Of a stretch of DNA of 64,000 nucleotides, positions 59,519 to 64,000 are shown one piece after another. The notes below the pieces were generated by a model, which did not search any database, had not been told where the DNA came from, and saw nothing but the letters and a program-made list of their open reading frames with translations. Every line of letters starts with the position of its first letter. The first letter of the stretch is position 1. Source of the DNA: Dyadobacter sp. UC 10 (GTDB lineage: Bacteria > Bacteroidota > Bacteroidia > Cytophagales > Spirosomataceae); NCBI RefSeq assembly GCF_008369915.1, contig NZ_VSRN01000001.1:558001-622000 (forward strand). Reading direction: 5' to 3'. Made by a program: the position numbers and the translations under genes.

Positions 59519-60667
59519 ATGAAAACTTACCTAATCGCCGGCATATGTATTGCGCTGCTCGCTGCCTGCGGGACTAGTTCAGAGCAAAAGGCCGAGGTTC
59601 ACGAAAAACAGGATTCCATCAAACTGCAGGAAGTTGTGTCGTTCAACGACAGCCAGCTCCGGAATGCAGGCGTTGAAGTGGGAACGCCCGATCTGGAGAA
59701 TATCAGTGGTACCCTGAACCTCCACGGGAAAATTGACGTGCCTCCTCAAAGTACAGTCAGCCTCAGCTTTCCGCTCGGCGGTTACTTAAAATCTACCAGT
59801 ATGCTGCCCGGCATGCGCGTCAGAAAGGGTCAGGTATTGGGCGAACTCGAAGACATGCAGTTTATCCAGCTACAGCAAGATTATCTCACCGCGAAAGAAA
59901 AGTTTACACTGGCAGAAAGTGAATTTAACCGCCAGCGTGACCTGAATGCAACAAAAGCAAGCAGCGATAAAGTGTTCCAGCAAGCGCGCGCGGAAATGGA
60001 AACGCAGCGTATATTAACTCACGCGCTGGCCCGTAAACTGGAAGTGATCGGGATAAGTCCATCAACGCTGACTCCTGGTAACATTTCCAAATCCGTCGCT
60101 ATCGTTTCGCCTATCAATGGTTTTGTTTCAAAAGTGAATGTGAATGTGGGCAAATACACGGCCCCCACCGATATGCTTTTCGAGCTTGTCGACCCGAAAG
60201 ACATTCACCTTTCATTGAATGTTTTTGAGAAAGACCTCCACTCGCTTTCCGTAGGGCAGCACGTGACCGCCTACACCAACGGAGAACCTGACCAGAAATT
60301 CCAGGCCAGAATTATCCTGATCACCAGAAACCTTGATCAGGACAGAATGGCGGAAGTCCATTGTCATTTTGAAAAATACGATCCTGCACTGGTACCGGGA
60401 ATGTTTGTGAATGGCGAAGTTGCAGTCAGTAACAAAAAGGCGTTGACGGTACCCGAGGAAGCGATTGTACGCTGGGAAAACAGTTTCTATGTCTTTACAG
60501 ACGGTGGAAGCGGTAAGTTCGAAATGATCGAAGTAAAACCGGGCACGGTCAGTGGCGGAAAGCAGCAAATTGAAGGGCCGGGAATCAGCGGGGATACGAA
60601 GCTGGTTGTCAAAAATGCCTATGCATTACTGATGAAAATCAAGAATACGGAAGAGGGCGAAAGCTAG
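59519..60667 (+). CDS. czcB: RND periplasmic adaptor (CzcB/CusB-like) lipoprotein
   Basis: The 382-residue protein has a lipoprotein signal ending LLAACGTSS (Cys17). The membrane-fusion-protein order is clear: a barrel-sandwich lipoyl part (GGYLKSTSMLPGMRVRKGQVLGELEDMQFIQLQQDYLTAKEKF), a coiled-coil hairpin (EFNRQRDLNATKASSDKVFQQARAEME), a second lipoyl half (SPINGFVSKVNVNVGKYTAPTDMLFELVD), and a beta-barrel and membrane-proximal domain (VPEEAIVRWENSFYVF). It links the RND pump to the outer membrane. It is encoded 9 bases after czcA and ends the operon. Confidence 0.93.
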   Translation: MKTYLIAGICIALLAACGTSSEQKAEVHEKQDSIKLQEVVSFNDSQLRNAGVEVGTPDLENISGTLNLHGKIDVPPQSTVSLSFPLGGYLKSTSMLPGMRVRKGQVLGELEDMQFIQLQQDYLTAKEKFTLAESEFNRQRDLNATKASSDKVFQQARAEMETQRILTHALARKLEVIGISPSTLTPGNISKSVAIVSPINGFVSKVNVNVGKYTAPTDMLFELVDPKDIHLSLNVFEKDLHSLSVGQHVTAYTNGEPDQKFQARIILITRNLDQDRMAEVHCHFEKYDPALVPGMFVNGEVAVSNKKALTVPEEAIVRWENSFYVFTDGGSGKFEMIEVKPGTVSGGKQQIEGPGISGDTKLVVKNAYALLMKIKNTEEGES

Positions 60668-60675
60668 GAAAGATG

Positions 60676-60702
60676 GCGCGCCCGGAGGCAACCCGGGCGC
60701 GC
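60676..60702. terminator. GC-rich hairpin between convergent czcB and histidine kinase genes
   Basis: A 10-bp perfect stem GCGCGCCCGG / CCGGGCGCGC (60676-60685 with 60693-60702) with a 7-base loop lies between convergent genes. There is no T run, so it is only a possible terminator. Confidence 0.5.
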
Positions 60703-60710
60703 TGTACCAT

Positions 60711-63700
60711 TTAAGCGGGAAGCCAGATGTGGAATGTCGCACCTTTTCCTGGTAAAGATTCGGCCGAAATATAGCCATCATGTTGGTCTACGACCTTTTT
60801 CACAATACTGAGCCCTATGCCGGTGCCGGAATACTCGTGCCTGCCGTGCAGTCTTTGGAACAAACTGAAAATTTTCTCACTGAATTCAGGCGCAAAGCCG
60901 ATCCCGTTATCGGAAAACGTCAGGTGTATAAATGCACGGTTCTGATCAGACAGGTGCGGGTCCTTCTTCTCCTCAGGCCCTGCCAGCTTTGACGTAATGG
61001 TGATCCGCGGGCTGTCCTGCGCGAATTTGAGCGAATTACTGAACAGATTGGAAAAAAGCTGGTTAATCTGAAAACGATTGCCGCGGATCTCGGGCAGATC
61101 ATCACAAATTATTTCCGCCCCTTTCTCCTCGATCAGCAGTTCGAAATCCACGAGGATATCATTCACAATATCGTTCAGATCAAAAACAGAAAAATCCTCT
61201 CCGCTTTCAGTTAACCGGGTATAGGTCAATACAGAATGGATCAGATCGCTCATACGCTGGGCAGATGAATTGATCTTTTCGAAGTACCTTCTGACAAGTT
61301 CCGTATTATCCTTATTTTTCTCAATCAGATGAATGAATGTCTGTATTTTTCTAAGCGGCTCCTGCAAATCGTGGCTGGCGACATAATTGAATGATTCGAG
61401 CTCTTTGTTCGCCTTGATCAGCTCTTGCGTACGCTTTTTCACTTCACTTTCCAGTTCTTCGGTAAACTGGCGGCGCGTCTTCGCTATTTTAAGCTGCGAC
61501 TTGATCCTTACCAGCAGTTCATTGGAGGAAAATGGTTTCACAAGATAATCGTCCGCCCCGATTTCATAGCCCTCGATTTTCGACTCCTCGCCGGCTCTGG
61601 CGGTTATCAGAATCACAGGAATTTGCGCACTTGCTGCATTGTCTTTTACACGCCGTAGCAATTCGATCCCGTCCATTTCGGGCATCATAATGTCGCTCAG
61701 GATAAGTGATGGACGATATTCGGAAATCTTTTCAAGCGCATCGACACCGTTCACAGCTCCGATTGTCCGGTACCAGGGCCCGATCAGCGACTGAATATGC
61801 TGGCGCATATCTGTGTTATCGTCGACCACGAGTATTGTTTCAAATGCAGTTTTTTCAACCGGTTGCGGGGCGGTTACAGTATGGTTCTGCTTACTATCCG
61901 GGGACAGAAATGTAGCAGCCTCCTCAATAAAAAAGCTTGGGACGATTTCCTCCAAACCCGGATCCGCAGCGTATACCTGCGACGGATTAAGATGCTCGCT
62001 GCCGGTTGGAATGGAAACCGTAAACCTGCTACCCCGCCCGATTTCGCTCTCCACGGAAATATTTCCCTGATGCAGTGATACCAATTCCTTCACCATCGAC
62101 AAGCCGATCCCCGTTCCCTCGTAGGTCCTTCCGGCCGTGTTCTGGACCCTGTGAAAACGCTCGAACATGTGCGGCAGCTCATGCAGGGGTATGCCAGAAC
62201 CGGTATCTTCCACAATCAGCCTCACCTCATTCCCTTCCTGTCTGACCGATAATGTGATGCCACCTTTTAATGTATATTTAAATGCATTCGACAACAGGTT
62301 GAAAACAATCTTTTCCCACATTTGTCTGTCCACATACACCGGACTTGTGGTTTCCTCTACATTCACCTGCAAATAGAGTTCCGCTTTCTCAATCACCGAG
62401 CGAAAATTGCCTGCAAGGTTCCTGGTGTAGGCTGCAATATCTGTCAGCACGTAATTGGCCAGGTTCCTGCCACTCTCTATCCGGCTGAATTCCAGCAGCG
62501 TATTGACAAGTTTGAGCAGCCGGATCGCATTGCGGTGTGTCACTTCCAGATTATTCTTCTCTGCCGCACTCAATCCTTCCAGCGGCTTGTTCAGCAGCTC
62601 TTCCAGCGGACTCAGCATCAGCATCAGTGGTGTTCTGAACTCGTGGCTGATATTGGTAAAGAAAAGCGTTTTGGCCTTGTCCAGCTCTTCCAATGCTTTC
62701 GCCCGCTTCCGCTCTTCCTCATAGGCCAGCGCATTACTCACGCCCAATGATATCTGGTCGGCTACCAGTTGAATAAAATTGCGATAGGCTTCATCAAAAT
62801 TACGGTAGGGGTTGAGGCCGATCGTCAGGATAGCGAGCGGGTGTTTCCGGTTCGCTGATTTGATGGGAACATCCACAAAACACCTCGGCACCACGTCCCA
62901 GTGCCCCTTGGGTAGCGTTTTCCAACGGATATCTTGCTCCGATTCTACAATCCTGTTTTCAAAAACCGCTTCTGCGATCGTTCCGGACCCGGGATCAGAA
63001 TTGCGCAGATCTACCAATGCATCGAGGGTGAAGTTTTCGCTGCCAATGCCCGACATGGCTACGACCTCAGCCGTAGTCGCTTCGTCATTTATCTTATAGA
63101 ATACAGTAAAAGGGAAGTCCTTATCGTTGCTCGCCAACGCGGTTGCCGCCTGTACATAAACCTCCTGTTCCGTCTTTTTTTGCGCCAGGCTGTCAAGCCG
63201 CTGCATGGTACGGAGCGATCTTTCGTTGATGATCCGGTCGGTATCGGCTGTGTTGTAGCAGATAATCCCTGCGGGACGCCCGTCTTCTCCCAGCACTGGG
63301 GTGTAGGAAAATGTGTAGTAGGTTTCTTCCGGGAAACCACTCCGCTCCATAATGAGCAGCTGCGACTCCACATAAGTTCCTTCGTCTTTGGTCATCGCTT
63401 GCGAGAGCATGGGTTCAATATCCCGCCAGATATCTTTCCAAACGACAGACGCAGGCTGGCCCAGCGCTCCAGGGTGTTTGCCGCGTACAATATCAACATA
63501 CGCATCATTGTAAAATTTAATCAGGTGCTCACCCCAGCCTATCCAGATGGGCTGTTTGGAGCTTAACATGATCCGGATGCATGTTCTCAGGCTTTGCTGC
63601 CAGTACCCGGGAGGCCCGAGCGGTGACTTTTCCCAGTCGAACCGGCGGATCCTTTCGCCCATTTCCCCTCCCCCAACAAGAAATTCCAGTGATTTTGTAA

Positions 63701-63713
63701 CAACCCGATCCAT
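60711..63713 (-). CDS. Hybrid sensor histidine kinase with two kinase modules
   Basis: The 1000-residue cytoplasmic protein (no transmembrane segment) has, in order, a PAS-like domain (about 20-160) and a GAF-like domain (about 180-330). A first HisKA has His357 in ISHEFRTP, with HATPase_c (N-box NLLSNAFKY, GTGIGLSMVKEL about 470-570). A REC domain has Asp674 in ILSDIMMPEMDG. A coiled coil (about 745-775) precedes a second HisKA with His781 in ASHDLQEPL and a second HATPase_c (NLFSNSLKFA, GTGIGLSIVKKVVD). A REC flanked by two kinase cores is uncommon. It overlaps the upstream response-regulator stop by one base (TAATG), so they are one operon. The signal is unknown. Confidence 0.92.
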   Translation of the reverse strand: MDRVVTKSLEFLVGGGEMGERIRRFDWEKSPLGPPGYWQQSLRTCIRIMLSSKQPIWIGWGEHLIKFYNDAYVDIVRGKHPGALGQPASVVWKDIWRDIEPMLSQAMTKDEGTYVESQLLIMERSGFPEETYYTFSYTPVLGEDGRPAGIICYNTADTDRIINERSLRTMQRLDSLAQKKTEQEVYVQAATALASNDKDFPFTVFYKINDEATTAEVVAMSGIGSENFTLDALVDLRNSDPGSGTIAEAVFENRIVESEQDIRWKTLPKGHWDVVPRCFVDVPIKSANRKHPLAILTIGLNPYRNFDEAYRNFIQLVADQISLGVSNALAYEEERKRAKALEELDKAKTLFFTNISHEFRTPLMLMLSPLEELLNKPLEGLSAAEKNNLEVTHRNAIRLLKLVNTLLEFSRIESGRNLANYVLTDIAAYTRNLAGNFRSVIEKAELYLQVNVEETTSPVYVDRQMWEKIVFNLLSNAFKYTLKGGITLSVRQEGNEVRLIVEDTGSGIPLHELPHMFERFHRVQNTAGRTYEGTGIGLSMVKELVSLHQGNISVESEIGRGSRFTVSIPTGSEHLNPSQVYAADPGLEEIVPSFFIEEAATFLSPDSKQNHTVTAPQPVEKTAFETILVVDDNTDMRQHIQSLIGPWYRTIGAVNGVDALEKISEYRPSLILSDIMMPEMDGIELLRRVKDNAASAQIPVILITARAGEESKIEGYEIGADDYLVKPFSSNELLVRIKSQLKIAKTRRQFTEELESEVKKRTQELIKANKELESFNYVASHDLQEPLRKIQTFIHLIEKNKDNTELVRRYFEKINSSAQRMSDLIHSVLTYTRLTESGEDFSVFDLNDIVNDILVDFELLIEEKGAEIICDDLPEIRGNRFQINQLFSNLFSNSLKFAQDSPRITITSKLAGPEEKKDPHLSDQNRAFIHLTFSDNGIGFAPEFSEKIFSLFQRLHGRHEYSGTGIGLSIVKKVVDQHDGYISAESLPGKGATFHIWLPA

Positions 63714-64000
63714 TAATGGCGTGAGGTAATATTTTGAATGATCTTTTGAAATGCGCTCTTTATCTGGTCAGTGTCTGCATATTTTTTCACAAATCCGTTC
63801 GCCCCCAGACTTCTGCATTGATTTACAATTTCCTGCTCATCCGACGTCGAATACATAAAAACCGGCACCTCCGCCAAATGCTGCATTTTTCTGAATTCCA
63901 TTAGAAATTCCATGCCATTCATGCGCGGCATATTGATATCGGCGAAAATAATATCCGGGACGAACGACTCGCCCTTTAATTGGTACAGCGCATGCATACC
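63713..64000 (-). CDS. Response regulator (receiver domain), partial
   Basis: The gene enters from the right edge, so its start is not visible. The 95 visible residues contain the receiver phosphoacceptor region PDIIFADINMPRMNGMEFL with the phospho-Asp in ADINMP, the VFMYSTSD beta-4 switch, and NGFVKKYADTDQIKSAFQKII with the conserved Lys. It ends soon after the receiver, so it is probably a stand-alone CheY-like regulator. Its TAA overlaps the ATG of the hybrid kinase by one base, suggesting that it is the kinase's partner. Confidence 0.9.
   Translation of the reverse strand, partial: GMHALYQLKGESFVPDIIFADINMPRMNGMEFLMEFRKMQHLAEVPVFMYSTSDEQEIVNQCRSLGANGFVKKYADTDQIKSAFQKIIQNITSRH

Noticed and set aside
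62934-63566. 210-residue ORF on the plus strand
   Set aside because: It is antisense to the GAF/PAS part of the hybrid kinase, which is a clear family match.

Overview
The window looks like a chromosome segment of a Bacteroidota bacterium, most likely a Cytophagales member close to Dyadobacter. This is an inference from gene content: a SusC/SusD pair, type IX secretion (T9SS) C-terminal domains, the CzcA efflux pump fused to a TolC-like domain, the DUF4374/PepSY siderophore locus, and few Shine-Dalgarno sites. No rRNA, tRNA, CRISPR array, prophage or intact insertion sequence was found. It reads as ordinary chromosome with many compact repeats in the intergenic gaps.

Layout. 1-9.7 kb: the end of a DUF433/DUF5615 toxin-antitoxin pair, an MFS permease, a BamA-like outer-membrane protein, a GHL6-like secreted glycosidase, a DUF1624 membrane protein, a ROK kinase, a FucP-like sugar permease and a secreted esterase. 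9.8-14.2 kb: a tiny membrane protein and the divergent tesA / ybbA-ybbP group. 14.3-19.3 kb: a SusC/SusD pair behind two LacI-type operators. 19.3-22.0 kb: a HigA antitoxin beside a broken HigB toxin gene, an aldo/keto reductase and an AraC regulator. 22.1-33.9 kb: a complete myo-inositol catabolic locus, made of a divergent LacI repressor and then iolB, iolC, iolA, iolG, a sodium/solute symporter, iolJ, iolD and iolE. 34.4-41.2 kb: a large T9SS cell-surface protein, acyl-ACP desaturase, PlsC acyltransferase, GNAT and DUF748 proteins. 41.3-47.5 kb: an iron/siderophore module (PchR-like AraC, TonB receptor, DUF4374 lipoprotein, PepSY membrane protein). 47.5-53.7 kb: a frameshift-split T9SS lipase, a lipoprotein, a nucleotide pyrophosphatase-like phosphatase and two VOC proteins. 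54.1-60.7 kb: a lipoprotein and a heavy-metal RND efflux operon. 60.7-64 kb: a hybrid histidine kinase with two kinase modules, overlapped by a response regulator that runs off the window.

How it works together. The clearest system is inositol use. The palindrome CAAACGTTTG occurs once in the lacI-iolB divergent gap and twice upstream of susC, 9 kb away. The sequence therefore predicts that one LacI-family repressor controls both an outer-membrane SusCD importer and the whole route from myo-inositol to acetyl-CoA and DHAP. Inner-membrane uptake would be by the SSS symporter inside the operon.

The most unusual sequence-level feature is a set of intergenic elements built of 7- or 8-base tandem units. 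Most are arranged as inverted arms around an AT-rich centre. They differ in sequence but share this architecture, and three lie inside the iol operon directly before start codons. Two recent-looking gene lesions were also found: a 10-bp tandem duplication in higB and a one-base change in a G run that splits the T9SS lipase. I do not see a clearly new defence or biosynthetic system.
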